Assembly: GCA_049975245.1 (NCBI GenBank)
Contig: JBNGDB010000013.1
Span: 7,992-71,991 of the forward strand
Origin: UBA117 sp049975245
GTDB lineage: Archaea; Methanobacteriota; Methanobacteria; Methanobacteriales; Methanobacteriaceae
Reading direction: 5' to 3'
DNA: 64,000 bases
Shown here: positions 27,348-35,561 of the stretch, one piece after another
Layout: the number at the start of each line of letters is the position of its first letter
Position numbering within the stretch: the first letter of the stretch is position 1
Made by a program: the position numbers and the translations under genes
The notes under the pieces: generated by a model
Told to the model about the DNA's origin: nothing
Databases searched by the model: none
The model's input: only the letters and a program-made list of their open reading frames with translations

Positions 27348-27356
27348 GTATTACTT
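27348..27356 (-). promoter_or_regulatory. AAGTAATAC half-site next to the cdh promoter
   Basis: On the plus strand GTATTACTT, so AAGTAATAC on the minus strand. It lies six bases upstream of the cdh TATA box and is one of four copies of this element in the cdhA-cbiM spacer. Confidence 0.4.
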
Positions 27357-27451
27357 TTAGAATAAAAAATACAATTTGATAATAACTAAAATCAAATTTA
27401 ATTAAACTAGCAACTTATTCTATTAATATTTTTTTAAGGAAAGAATGGATT

Positions 27452-27462
27452 AAGTAATACTT
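27452..27462. promoter_or_regulatory. AAGTAATACTT element upstream of cbiM
   Basis: AAGTAATACTT is nearly palindromic (AAGTA/TACTT). It stands just upstream of the A/T-rich cbiM promoter and matches the half-site arms found elsewhere in this spacer. Confidence 0.4.
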
Positions 27463-27469
27463 GACAAAA

Positions 27470-27495
27470 CATTTATATTATATTATATTATATAA
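27470..27495 (+). promoter_or_regulatory. TATA region of cbiMNQO
   Basis: A stretch of repeated TATAT units ending in ATATAAAAG gives several overlapping TATA boxes. Initiation about 25 bases downstream would leave a leader of some 85-90 bases that contains the inverted repeat at 27525-27562. Confidence 0.45.
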
Positions 27496-27524
27496 AAGAA
27501 TTTTAAGGGTTAAAAAGAGATAGA

Positions 27525-27562
27525 GTATTACTTTAATGCTTTTTTTTAAGTTTAAGTAATAC
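27525..27562. promoter_or_regulatory. Inverted repeat GTATTACTT...AAGTAATAC in the cbiM leader
   Basis: Perfect nine-base arms separated by 20 bases of T-rich sequence, placed at or just after the predicted cbiM transcription start. Widely spaced dyads of this kind fit a dimeric or tetrameric metal repressor such as NikR; that match is inference. Confidence 0.45.
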
Positions 27563-27604
27563 ATTGATTATCCCTTAATCAAAAAACAAATTAGGAGGTT
27601 AAAT

Positions 27605-28252
27605 ATGCATATACCAGATGGTTTTATCCCATTATGGCAGTGCGCGATTTATTGGATAATTGCCTTAATAGCACTGGGATATTCTCTTAAATGGGCTCGA
27701 GAAAACTTGGACGAAAAAAATATACCTCTCCTTGCTGTTTTAGCAGCCGGTATATTTGCTATACAAGCAATGAATGTTCCAATACCTTGGGGAACAAGTG
27801 GTCATATGGTAGGAGCTGCATTAATAGCGATTGTATTTTTCAGTCCCTGGGCAGCAGTTCTGGTTTTGTCAATAGTACTGATACTTCAAGGATTGATATT
27901 TGGTGACGGTGGAATTACTGTTATGGGAGCCAATATTGTTAATATGGGAATAATAGGCGGTTTTGTTGGATTCTATGGTTATAAAGCTCTTAAAGGTATT
28001 GGAAGAGTTCCTGGGATTTTTATTGCCGCGTGGGCATCAATATTCATAGCATCTATAGTTTGTGCCATTGAACTAGCATTAGCTGGAACTTTCCCATTAG
28101 TTGAAGGAATTATCTTCATGGGACTATATCACGCTGTGATTGGTGTCATTGAAGGAGTTATCAGTGTTGTAGTGATTTTAGGTATTGATAGTGCTCGACC
28201 TGACCTATTAGCTGATTGGGTTCGTAGTAAAAAACCGGAGGCATTAAAATGA
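27605..28252 (+). CDS. cbiM: Cobalt/nickel ECF transporter substrate-binding membrane subunit CbiM
   Basis: This 215-residue protein starts with MHIPDGFIP, the invariant CbiM/NikM N-terminus whose amino group and His2 bind Co2+ or Ni2+ after processing to the first residue. About six hydrophobic helices follow, with PWGTSGHMVGAAL providing a further metal ligand histidine and LQGLIFGDGGITVMGANIVNMG the conserved core. AGGAGG precedes the ATG. It overlaps cbiN by four bases. Cobalt serves corrinoids; nickel serves F430, hydrogenases and CODH. The sequence does not fix the metal. Confidence 0.94.
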   Translation: MHIPDGFIPLWQCAIYWIIALIALGYSLKWARENLDEKNIPLLAVLAAGIFAIQAMNVPIPWGTSGHMVGAALIAIVFFSPWAAVLVLSIVLILQGLIFGDGGITVMGANIVNMGIIGGFVGFYGYKALKGIGRVPGIFIAAWASIFIASIVCAIELALAGTFPLVEGIIFMGLYHAVIGVIEGVISVVVILGIDSARPDLLADWVRSKKPEALK

Positions 28253-28551
28253 ATACTAAAAATCGCAATCTTGTAATTGGAGGACTTGTAATTGCCTTAA
28301 TTATTGCTGTTTTAGCTCCATTTTTGGCATCAAGCAGCCCTGACGGTTTAGAAAGTACAGCAGAAAGTTTAGGAGTACCAGAGACAGAACCGGCACTGGA
28401 GTCCCCATTACCAGATTATACCCTTCCTGGAATGGAAGATAATCCATGGGGCGGCGTTTTAGCCCTTATTATTGGGACAATAGTAGTGCTACTTGTAATG
28501 TTTGGAATCGGAGCAATATTCAGCAAAAAAAATGGTAATGGATCCGAATAA
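28249..28551 (+). CDS. cbiN: Small membrane component CbiN (PDGLE type)
   Basis: A 100-residue protein with two membrane helices (about residues 8-27 and 68-90) linked by an extracytoplasmic loop containing SSPDGLESTAESLGV, the PDGLE signature. CbiN helps CbiM load metal. The ATG overlaps the cbiM stop (ATGA). After its stop a strong hairpin and T-tract interrupt the operon before cbiQ. Confidence 0.88.
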   Translation: MNTKNRNLVIGGLVIALIIAVLAPFLASSSPDGLESTAESLGVPETEPALESPLPDYTLPGMEDNPWGGVLALIIGTIVVLLVMFGIGAIFSKKNGNGSE

Positions 28552-28562
28552 ATTAACAACCA

Positions 28563-28592
28563 GGAGCTTATTATAAGCTCCATTTCTTTTTT
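28563..28592 (+). terminator. Hairpin with T-rich tail between cbiN and cbiQ
   Basis: GGAGCTTA and TAAGCTCC form a perfect eight-base-pair stem with a TTA loop, followed by ATTTCTTTTTT. It looks like an intrinsic or attenuating terminator inside the cbi operon. Confidence 0.6.
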
Positions 28593-28629
28593 AATAAAAT
28601 ATTTTTAATAAAATGACTGAGATATAAAT

Positions 28630-29418
28630 ATGGAAGGTCTTAATCAAATTGATTGGGAAGCTGGTAAAGAAAGCTTCATGAATAGTTTAGATGGGCGTAT
28701 AAAACTAATATCTGCATTGTTAATTATTATATACGCAGTTTCCAGTACTAATCTTATAATTTTGGGTATAATGGAAATATATCTTTTAATCTTAATCTCA
28801 TTATCTAATGTAACCCCCAAATACGCTTTAAAACGCATAGCATTGATATTGCCTTTCGGAGGGTTTATAGCACTTATACAACCATTTTTTCAACCAGGTA
28901 ATATTATTTGGACGGGGCCGTTTGGTTGGTTACACATTACTGATTATGGCTTGTTTTTTGGAGCCTTGCTTTTGTTAAGAGTAACCGTATCTGTTACTTC
29001 AATAGTATTTTTATCTTCATCAACATCAATGCAAGATCTAGTATCATCTGCTCAGAGATTAGGAGTTCCACATCAATTGGCCATGCTATTAAATCTTACC
29101 GTTAGATACTTGTTTTTTTTCTATGACCAATTAACCAATATATTAAATGCTCAAGCTACACGATGTTTCGACATATTTAGTAAAAAAACCCCATATAAGT
29201 GGAGACTTAAAAAGGTAGGGGAGACTATTACTATGATGTTTCTAAGAGCGTTTGAACAAGGTGAAACTGTTTATTTGAGTATGATGTCAAGGGGTTACTC
29301 GGAAAACACACGAATTTATCGTTCCAAAGTCAAATTAGACAAAAAAGATCTAGCATTTATTAGTATCACAATAGTACTTATAGTATCCTTACAAATACTG
29401 AATATATTCGCGTTTTAA
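28630..29418 (+). CDS. cbiQ: ECF transporter transmembrane subunit CbiQ
   Basis: This 262-residue energy-coupling T component starts with a helix containing SLDGRIKLISALLIIIYAV and has about five membrane helices. The cytoplasmic coupling motif is AQATRCFDI and the later SMMSRGYSENTRIY, the two A-x-x-R-G-type helices that dock on the ATPase. It connects CbiO to CbiM. A hairpin lies between it and cbiN, while cbiO begins 30 bases after it. Confidence 0.92.
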   Translation: MEGLNQIDWEAGKESFMNSLDGRIKLISALLIIIYAVSSTNLIILGIMEIYLLILISLSNVTPKYALKRIALILPFGGFIALIQPFFQPGNIIWTGPFGWLHITDYGLFFGALLLLRVTVSVTSIVFLSSSTSMQDLVSSAQRLGVPHQLAMLLNLTVRYLFFFYDQLTNILNAQATRCFDIFSKKTPYKWRLKKVGETITMMFLRAFEQGETVYLSMMSRGYSENTRIYRSKVKLDKKDLAFISITIVLIVSLQILNIFAF

Positions 29419-29447
29419 GATATAGAAGGTTTATCCGAGGAAATATA

Positions 29448-30407
29448 ATGAGAAAAACTGTTATACAAACTGAAAAAATGAGCTTTTCTTATCCTGATGG
29501 AACTTCTGCAATAAAAAATATTAATTTACAAATACTGGAAGGTGAAAGAGCGGCCATTATCGGGTCTAATGGTGCCGGTAAATCAACTCTATTCTACCAT
29601 TTTAACGGAATACTAAAACCAACATCCGGAATAATCAAAATTGATGGTGAAACTATCAATTATAATAAAGAAAATCTCATAAAAATCAGACAAAAAGTGG
29701 GTATGGTATTCCAAAACCCAGATGATCAACTTTTCTCACCCACGGTAGAAGAAGACGTGGCATTTGGACCAATAAATCTAGGATTATCCGATGAAGAAGT
29801 AGAAAAAAGGGTTGAAAAATCATTAAATATGGTGGGAATGGAGGGCTACCGAAAAAAAGCACCCCATCACCTCAGCGGGGGTCAAAAAAAGAGGGTGGCC
29901 ATCGCCGGAATACTAGCAATGGAACCAAGAATAATGGTTCTGGACGAACCCACAACCGGGTTAGATCCTAAGGGTGTTGAACAAATTATGGACATTCTGT
30001 ATGATCTAAATAAAAATAATATGAGTATTATTATTTCTTCACATGACGTAGAAGTAGTTACAGAATTTGCATCTAAGGTATTTGTCTTGCATGAAGGAGA
30101 GATCATAAAACAAGGCACAACACATGAAGTATTCAACGACCAAAAAATTCTTAAAAAAGCACATTTAAAACAACCGAAAGCTGCTGAACTTCTAAATCAT
30201 TTAAGGGACAATGGAACAAATGTAGATATTAAATTAACTGTGGAAGAAGCTTATCATGAGATATTACACGCATTAGGAGCATCTGCTTACCACAATCTTT
30301 TGCATTTTATAAATGACAAATATCATCACAAATTAATCCATGCCCTCGGAGAAGAGAAATATCATGAAATGTTACATATATTAACATCAGAAGATAATAA
30401 AAGCTAA
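29448..30407 (+). CDS. cbiO: Cobalt/nickel ECF transporter ATPase CbiO with His-rich C-terminal extension
   Basis: The ATPase portion (residues about 1-245) has Walker A GSNGAGKST, the Q-loop NPDDQLFSPTVEEDVAFGP, signature HLSGGQKKR, Walker B MVLDEPTTGLDP and the switch His in IISSHDVEV. Residues 268-315 form an unusual extension of four 12-residue units with histidines at positions 3 and 7 of every unit (AYHEILHALGAS is the first). Total length, 319 residues, exceeds typical CbiO (about 275). The tail may bind the transported metal and gate the ATPase. GAGGAAATATA precedes the ATG. Confidence 0.93.
   Translation: MRKTVIQTEKMSFSYPDGTSAIKNINLQILEGERAAIIGSNGAGKSTLFYHFNGILKPTSGIIKIDGETINYNKENLIKIRQKVGMVFQNPDDQLFSPTVEEDVAFGPINLGLSDEEVEKRVEKSLNMVGMEGYRKKAPHHLSGGQKKRVAIAGILAMEPRIMVLDEPTTGLDPKGVEQIMDILYDLNKNNMSIIISSHDVEVVTEFASKVFVLHEGEIIKQGTTHEVFNDQKILKKAHLKQPKAAELLNHLRDNGTNVDIKLTVEEAYHEILHALGASAYHNLLHFINDKYHHKLIHALGEEKYHEMLHILTSEDNKS
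30249..30392 (+). repeat. Four tandem 12-codon His-repeat units in cbiO
   Basis: Units read AYHEILHALGAS, AYHNLLHFINDK, YHHKLIHALGEE and KYHEMLHILTSE. His occupies positions 3 and 7 in all four, an i/i+4 helical pairing suited to metal binding. The DNA copies have diverged, so this is an old or selected repeat. Confidence 0.85.
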
Positions 30408-30413
30408 GAAATT

Positions 30414-31427
30414 TTATAACTTCGGTTCCAGTCTTTTGATCATAAATGCCATGAAACCTACAATTAATGGGAAAAAGAATAGATACATAATTAAAAGCAT
30501 TATAGGAGGCACTACTGGCCCCATTACAGTTGCAGCTGCTATTAACATAATTAATAATATAACTGGACCTAATATAGCCACGAACATATAAATCATGGTA
30601 AATGAGTTTAATTTCTGAGAATAATCCTTAAGTTTCATCCTCATTTCATATGCAATATCCTCAGCTATAACGTTTAAAGTCTTTGCTAAATCCCCACCAC
30701 TATTTAATGTCCTGGTAATTTGATAAACTGCTCTTTTTAGACCATCGGATTCAATCCGTGTACTCATATCTATGAGTGCATTCTCTGTTGTTTCACCATA
30801 TTTTATCTCTTCCAGTGTTCTAGCAAATTCCTCAGAAAGTGGACCATAACCGGACATGGCAACTGATCTCATACTGTCATGAAGCCCTAAACCAGCCCTT
30901 AGCTCTGTGGCCATTTGCCTCAAAGCGTATGGCAGTTCTCTTGATGCTTCTGCAGATCTACCACCTTTTCTCAATGTTGGTAAAAATACTAAAACAATGG
31001 ACATCATTAAAATTATTAACCCGAATACCAGCCCTATAGTAAATCCAAAGCCTAAAGCTACCATGGCCACGAATACAATAATAAAAGATACTAAACCAAT
31101 ACCCATTATAAATTTAGGTTCTAAACCTTCTTTTTCTTCTTCTTTCAGGATTTCTTCTAGAGAAGCTTTTTCAAAAGTTTCTTTTTCGATTTTTTCTTCC
31201 TTTTTTTCTTCTTTACCCTTATATTCTTCTTCTATAAGACCTTTAAATACATCTATCTCTTCCGGAGTCATTCTCATTCTTTTAATAACTTTAGAAGAAG
31301 CTTTTCGCGGTTGAATTTTACTTATTTTTCCTACAGGAGTTTGCACACCCTCGCCCACTTTTTTACTAGAATTAAGAGTGGCACCTCCGATTTTACCAAA
31401 AATTTTTTTAAGACCACTAAAAACCAT
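30414..31427 (-). CDS. Archaeal type IV pilus/secretion membrane protein (TadC/GspF family)
   Basis: This 337-residue protein has a charged N-terminal region (about residues 1-95, lysine/glutamate-rich), a membrane pair at about 105-150, a cytoplasmic GspF-like helical domain (ELPYALRQMATELRAGLGLHDSMRSVA, then GGDLAKTLNVIAEDIA) and two more helices at the C-terminus. This is the membrane platform for the secretion ATPase encoded just upstream on the same strand. No pilin or prepilin peptidase gene is nearby, so its substrates are encoded elsewhere. Confidence 0.85.
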   Translation of the reverse strand: MVFSGLKKIFGKIGGATLNSSKKVGEGVQTPVGKISKIQPRKASSKVIKRMRMTPEEIDVFKGLIEEEYKGKEEKKEEKIEKETFEKASLEEILKEEEKEGLEPKFIMGIGLVSFIIVFVAMVALGFGFTIGLVFGLIILMMSIVLVFLPTLRKGGRSAEASRELPYALRQMATELRAGLGLHDSMRSVAMSGYGPLSEEFARTLEEIKYGETTENALIDMSTRIESDGLKRAVYQITRTLNSGGDLAKTLNVIAEDIAYEMRMKLKDYSQKLNSFTMIYMFVAILGPVILLIMLIAAATVMGPVVPPIMLLIMYLFFFPLIVGFMAFMIKRLEPKL

Positions 31428-31443
31428 TATTTCACCAAAAAAA

Positions 31444-33078
31444 TCATAAGATCTTTTCTAAAACTTCATCAGGATCCTTATAATAGTGATGTATACATCT
31501 ACCTACTTCATCAATGGAGCGCATATTTTTATCAGCCATGACTTCCAAAACAAGTCTTCTTCTTTCTATTTCTTCTTCGACTTCAGTTATGCTGATACCT
31601 CTAAGATCGGCTATGGCTCTTAAGGAGTTACTCGCAATACCTACATATTCAACTTTATCCGCTACATTATTCCATTCAAATATTCTGTTTAACTGAACAT
31701 TTCCTTCTTCCATTCCTACTACTTCCGCCACTTCAGTTATTCTCCTTAATGATCCACCTTCAGACCTATACATTCTATTTTGCATTATGATAAAGTCCAA
31801 AGCAGGTATCATGATATGGGGAACATTCATTGGAGAATTAGTTAAACGTGTAATTGTTTCCCTAGCTGTGTTTGAGTGAAGGGTACCAAATCCTGAGTGT
31901 CCTGTGTTTATGGCTGTAAATAAGGTAACTGCTTCTTTTCCCCTTACTTCTCCCACAATTACTCTATCCGGTCTTTGTCTTAGAGAATTTTTAACCAAAG
32001 TATCCATGTCTAATTCTCCCTTCCCTTCTATGTTAGGGGGACGAGTTTCCATACGAAGAACATGGAAATGGGGTAATTGAAGTTCTAAAGTATCTTCAAT
32101 AGTAATTATTCGTTCTCTTGGAGGTATAAATGCTGCCACTGTATTTAAAGTAGTAGTTTTTCCAGAACCAGTACCTCCAGCAATAATGGCGTTACAGGGT
32201 TTAACACCCATTCCATCTACACAAACCCATAAAAATGCAGCTAAATGAGATGATAATGTTTTAAAATTAATTAAATCAATTACAGTTAGTGGATCTTTCC
32301 TGAACTTACGTATAGTTAATGTTGAACCATCAGCAGAAACAGGAGGGATGGTTGCATTTACTCTGGAACCGTCAGGCAGTCTTGCATCCAAAATTGGTGT
32401 TTGCTGATCAATTCTTCGGTTAACTTGACGGGCTATAAGATCTATAAGTGCCTTAATATCCGAATCTTCCTCAAAATAAACGTTAGTAACCATCATACCT
32501 ATTTTACGATGATAAACGAAAACCGGTCTTTTCACACCAATAACCATTATTTCTTCAAGATCATCATCTTTGATCATTGGATCTAGTTCACCATATCCTA
32601 ACATTTCCTGTGAAATTTGTGAAGCAAGCTTATCTATATTTCTAACACCTTTAGACCTGAGAAATTCTTTTACTTCCCCAATGAAAGATTCTTCATCTAA
32701 TCGAAATTCTTCTCCTTTAGATACTGCCACTTCTACTAATTTTTCGCGTATTTCAGTTAACAATTTTCTTTCTCTGTCACTAAATTTAGGAACGCTGACG
32801 TTATAATTAGGTATTAAGCCTTCTTCCACAATTTCGGCTTTAACATCCTCAGTCATTTTTTTAATACGCTTGGTAGGCTCAGATGATCTTTTAACTACCT
32901 TTTCCATATTAGAATCTTCCTCTTCGCCCCCAAAAAGAATATCTTCTATTTTTTCTCTCTCAGGATCATATTCCTCTTCTAATTCCTCTTCAATATCCTC
33001 ATCAGAACCTTCTGAAGACCCAAATTCTCCTAAAAGATCCTTAAGTATTTCTTTTCGCTTTTCTTTCATATTGCTCAT
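31444..33078 (-). CDS. Type II/IV secretion ATPase (TadA/GspE/ArlI-like)
   Basis: A 544-residue hexameric ATPase. An acidic N-terminal stretch (residues about 18-60) and an N-terminal domain precede the RecA-like core with Walker A AGGTGSGKTTTLN (about 305), the Asp box ITIEDTLELQLPH, Walker B RPDRVIVGEVRG and the His box TAINTGHSGFGTLHSN. The arginine-containing DARLPDGSRVNATIPP block is conserved in this group. It powers assembly of an archaeal type IV pilus-like structure with the TadC-like protein 16 bases downstream. A second ATG three codons in is an equally good start. Confidence 0.9.
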   Translation of the reverse strand: MSNMKEKRKEILKDLLGEFGSSEGSDEDIEEELEEEYDPEREKIEDILFGGEEEDSNMEKVVKRSSEPTKRIKKMTEDVKAEIVEEGLIPNYNVSVPKFSDRERKLLTEIREKLVEVAVSKGEEFRLDEESFIGEVKEFLRSKGVRNIDKLASQISQEMLGYGELDPMIKDDDLEEIMVIGVKRPVFVYHRKIGMMVTNVYFEEDSDIKALIDLIARQVNRRIDQQTPILDARLPDGSRVNATIPPVSADGSTLTIRKFRKDPLTVIDLINFKTLSSHLAAFLWVCVDGMGVKPCNAIIAGGTGSGKTTTLNTVAAFIPPRERIITIEDTLELQLPHFHVLRMETRPPNIEGKGELDMDTLVKNSLRQRPDRVIVGEVRGKEAVTLFTAINTGHSGFGTLHSNTARETITRLTNSPMNVPHIMIPALDFIIMQNRMYRSEGGSLRRITEVAEVVGMEEGNVQLNRIFEWNNVADKVEYVGIASNSLRAIADLRGISITEVEEEIERRRLVLEVMADKNMRSIDEVGRCIHHYYKDPDEVLEKIL

Positions 33079-33110
33079 ATATTTATATAGAACAACAGAT
33101 ATTTAAGCAT

Positions 33111-34118
33111 ATGGAAATTATGTGCAAATGTGGCAATGATTGTATAAAAAATGCTTCCATGATTCTTGAAAATATAGAATCATTTTACCGTCCATGTCCC
33201 CAATGTGTAGACCCTAAATTTAAAAAGTTTAAACCATTGTCGCAGCAGATCGATTTAGAAAAAATAAATAGTAATTTTGGAAAATGTAATTGCGGCAAAC
33301 GTCATATGGACACTGTTATGGCTCATTTACTAAAGATAATGATGGATGAAGGAATTAAAAGTCCAGAATCTACCTTAAGACAGGCTGCCACTCCCCTAAT
33401 AACACCTGGTTATCCAACTCCTTATGTTCCTTTCCTCCCTGAAAAATCATTAATTATAATTACCGATGAAATGGAAAAAAATTGTGCTGATAGAATAATT
33501 AAAGAAATAAAGGAAATAAAAGGTGTTATAAAAGGAGATACAAAAAAACCAGTTGGTTTAAAAGATTCAAGTTATGATCCTTATGTATATGAATTATTAG
33601 CAGGTTGTGATTTGCGATGTGATATTTTACCATCCCCCTATGGAGATATATGTATATATAAAAAACAAACGGATATTCACATTGAATTTTCACAAACAAG
33701 ATCTCCCAAAATAGAAAAAATATTAAGAATTTTAACTAAATACAAATTGCCTAAGATTTTAGACAGTACTTGTGGACCTGGAACATTAGGAATTGTTTGT
33801 CTAAAATCAGGCGCTAAAAAAGTTGTTTTTAATGATATCTGGCCTCCTGCAGTGGATATGACTCTGATAAATTTAGAGATTAATGGGTTTTCGGTAGATA
33901 AGTTAAAAAATAATTCCACTTTGAAAAAAAATCATAATAATACTAGTCCAATCGCTTCAGGAGATAATTTTGAGGTTTTCTGTACTGATATTAGAAACCT
34001 TAAAAATGTGTTAGAAGAAAGATTTGATATTGGCATAATAGACACATTCCCTGGAGTGGAAGAAAAAGAATTCATTGATTCATTGGATAATTTATGTCAT
34101 GAAATCCTCATTATTTAA
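33111..34118 (+). CDS. SAM-dependent methyltransferase with Cys-rich N-terminus, methanogen type
   Basis: A 335-residue protein of uncertain function. The N-terminal 70 residues hold cysteine pairs that could bind zinc or an Fe-S cluster: CKCGNDC (5-11), CPQC (about 29) and CNCGKRH (about 61). The middle has an unfamiliar domain with PLITPGYPTPYVPFLPEKS. Residues about 210-335 are a Rossmann methyltransferase: motif I ILDSTCGPGTLGI, acidic loop VVFNDIW and a late DIGIIDTFPGVEE. The catalytic NPPY-type motif is not obvious. It starts 32 bases from the divergent secretion-ATPase gene and has no clear ribosome site. Confidence 0.6.
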   Translation: MEIMCKCGNDCIKNASMILENIESFYRPCPQCVDPKFKKFKPLSQQIDLEKINSNFGKCNCGKRHMDTVMAHLLKIMMDEGIKSPESTLRQAATPLITPGYPTPYVPFLPEKSLIIITDEMEKNCADRIIKEIKEIKGVIKGDTKKPVGLKDSSYDPYVYELLAGCDLRCDILPSPYGDICIYKKQTDIHIEFSQTRSPKIEKILRILTKYKLPKILDSTCGPGTLGIVCLKSGAKKVVFNDIWPPAVDMTLINLEINGFSVDKLKNNSTLKKNHNNTSPIASGDNFEVFCTDIRNLKNVLEERFDIGIIDTFPGVEEKEFIDSLDNLCHEILII

Positions 34119-34221
34119 TTTATAACAATTCTAAAATTTTTATGCGAGTTAATATCTTATCTCAAAAATTAGGGTTATTGAATCTAGTAGGAGATAGTAT
34201 AAGATTAAAGAGAATCTTATT

Positions 34222-35472
34222 TTATAAACCTAAATTAAAATATACAACTACCGCGGGGATAATTAATACCCCCATAAGGTTAGATTTATTTACACCAGTG
34301 TAATTTGGAATTAAACCAATTGAAATGGATGTTATATACACTAGTATTATGAAAAGTATATTAACATTCTCAATTACGGAAAAAACAACCACCAACAAAC
34401 TCATAAAGACTATAGTGGTCCAGCATAATTTTTTATAATTTAATTTTTGTAGATATTCACTTACTACATCCCCTAATTTCAAGCACAAAAAGAGCGATAT
34501 AGAAACTGCAGTGATAGATACAAAGATGAAAAGTACTAAATGTGATAAACTGAAGTCTACCAATATCTTAGAGATGTAAACTGCTATGCCACTTCGAGGG
34601 TTACCGATCATGTAGATAGCTATCATTGAAAATAAGGCGTCTGCAGTATTAACCCCGCTCATAGCCACTAAAAAACTTTCTTTATTGTTAATTTCTTTTC
34701 CTCCTCCGCTTAACTCTTGAGCAATTAAACTACCTTGCGCCGGGCCTAAACCTGGTAGAAATCCCATTATTGTACCTGCAATTCCCCCGGCAAAAATTCC
34801 GCGCAAAATGGTAATGTCAATTCTTAGATTATAATATTTGTTTTGTGAAGGAAGTACTGATCTCTGGTTTAGACTATAAAGAAGCGTACTGGTACCAAAA
34901 AGACCGGTAAATATACATAGTAAGGATACATTTGATGAAATTGGTAAATTGAGCATGATCCAGCCCAGAATACCTGATATTATAAATAAAAATGTGGACC
35001 ATAAAAAAGATTTTAGGTTACCATTCATCCTAATCATCATACTAATTACAACTATAACCAATAAAATCCAGATATATGGCTTTAAAAAGATGTAAATGGG
35101 AGGTATTACTATAATGAAAATTGGGGACAATAGTATAGTTACTATAATAGCCCCAAACCCACCTAAAGAAACCAATCTTATAAGTTCTTTTCCTCTGCCC
35201 TGTAATAAAAGATCATGCCCTGGTAAAATTGATAGTAATGTTCCTTCCTCCGGCACTCCTAAGAAAGTAGAAGGTATGAACTCTAAAAGAGCATGAGCAA
35301 TGGACATGGAAAATAAAAAAACACATAAAAATTCCGGAGATAAAAAATTTAATAAAATTGGTGAAGACGCAAAGAGAAATGCACCAGCTGTATTGACATG
35401 AATACCCGGAACTAAACCAGTAAAAGTTCCGCATAATACTCCTAATACACACGCAATCAAAATATCGAACAT
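34222..35472 (-). CDS. TctA-like (DUF112) permease, stand-alone
   Basis: A 416-residue integral membrane protein with roughly ten to twelve helices. Two glycine/proline signature loops, GLVPGIHVNTAG near residue 20 and GFLPGLGPAQGSLIAQELSGG near residue 235, match the repeated motifs of the tripartite tricarboxylate transporter large subunit. Bacterial TctA (about 500 aa) works with TctB and the binding protein TctC; neither is present here, as is usual for archaeal members. The substrate is unknown. The gene is monocistronic. Confidence 0.75.
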   Translation of the reverse strand: MFDILIACVLGVLCGTFTGLVPGIHVNTAGAFLFASSPILLNFLSPEFLCVFLFSMSIAHALLEFIPSTFLGVPEEGTLLSILPGHDLLLQGRGKELIRLVSLGGFGAIIVTILLSPIFIIVIPPIYIFLKPYIWILLVIVVISMMIRMNGNLKSFLWSTFLFIISGILGWIMLNLPISSNVSLLCIFTGLFGTSTLLYSLNQRSVLPSQNKYYNLRIDITILRGIFAGGIAGTIMGFLPGLGPAQGSLIAQELSGGGKEINNKESFLVAMSGVNTADALFSMIAIYMIGNPRSGIAVYISKILVDFSLSHLVLFIFVSITAVSISLFLCLKLGDVVSEYLQKLNYKKLCWTTIVFMSLLVVVFSVIENVNILFIILVYITSISIGLIPNYTGVNKSNLMGVLIIPAVVVYFNLGL

Positions 35473-35561
35473 ATAAATCCCTTATTTATTTGATGATTTT
35501 TAATAATTATTATAAAAAAAGTATTATTTATGTTTAGTGATTGGTGTTAATTTAGTTGAAT

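Noticed and set aside
27474..27493. Short TATAT microsatellite
   Set aside because: It coincides with the expected position of the cbiM TATA box, so AT-rich promoter sequence explains it; it is not a CRISPR or satellite array.
27499..27604. Cobalamin riboswitch in the cbiM leader
   Set aside because: No B12-box-like conserved core is visible; the leader's only clear structure is the GTATTACTT inverted repeat.
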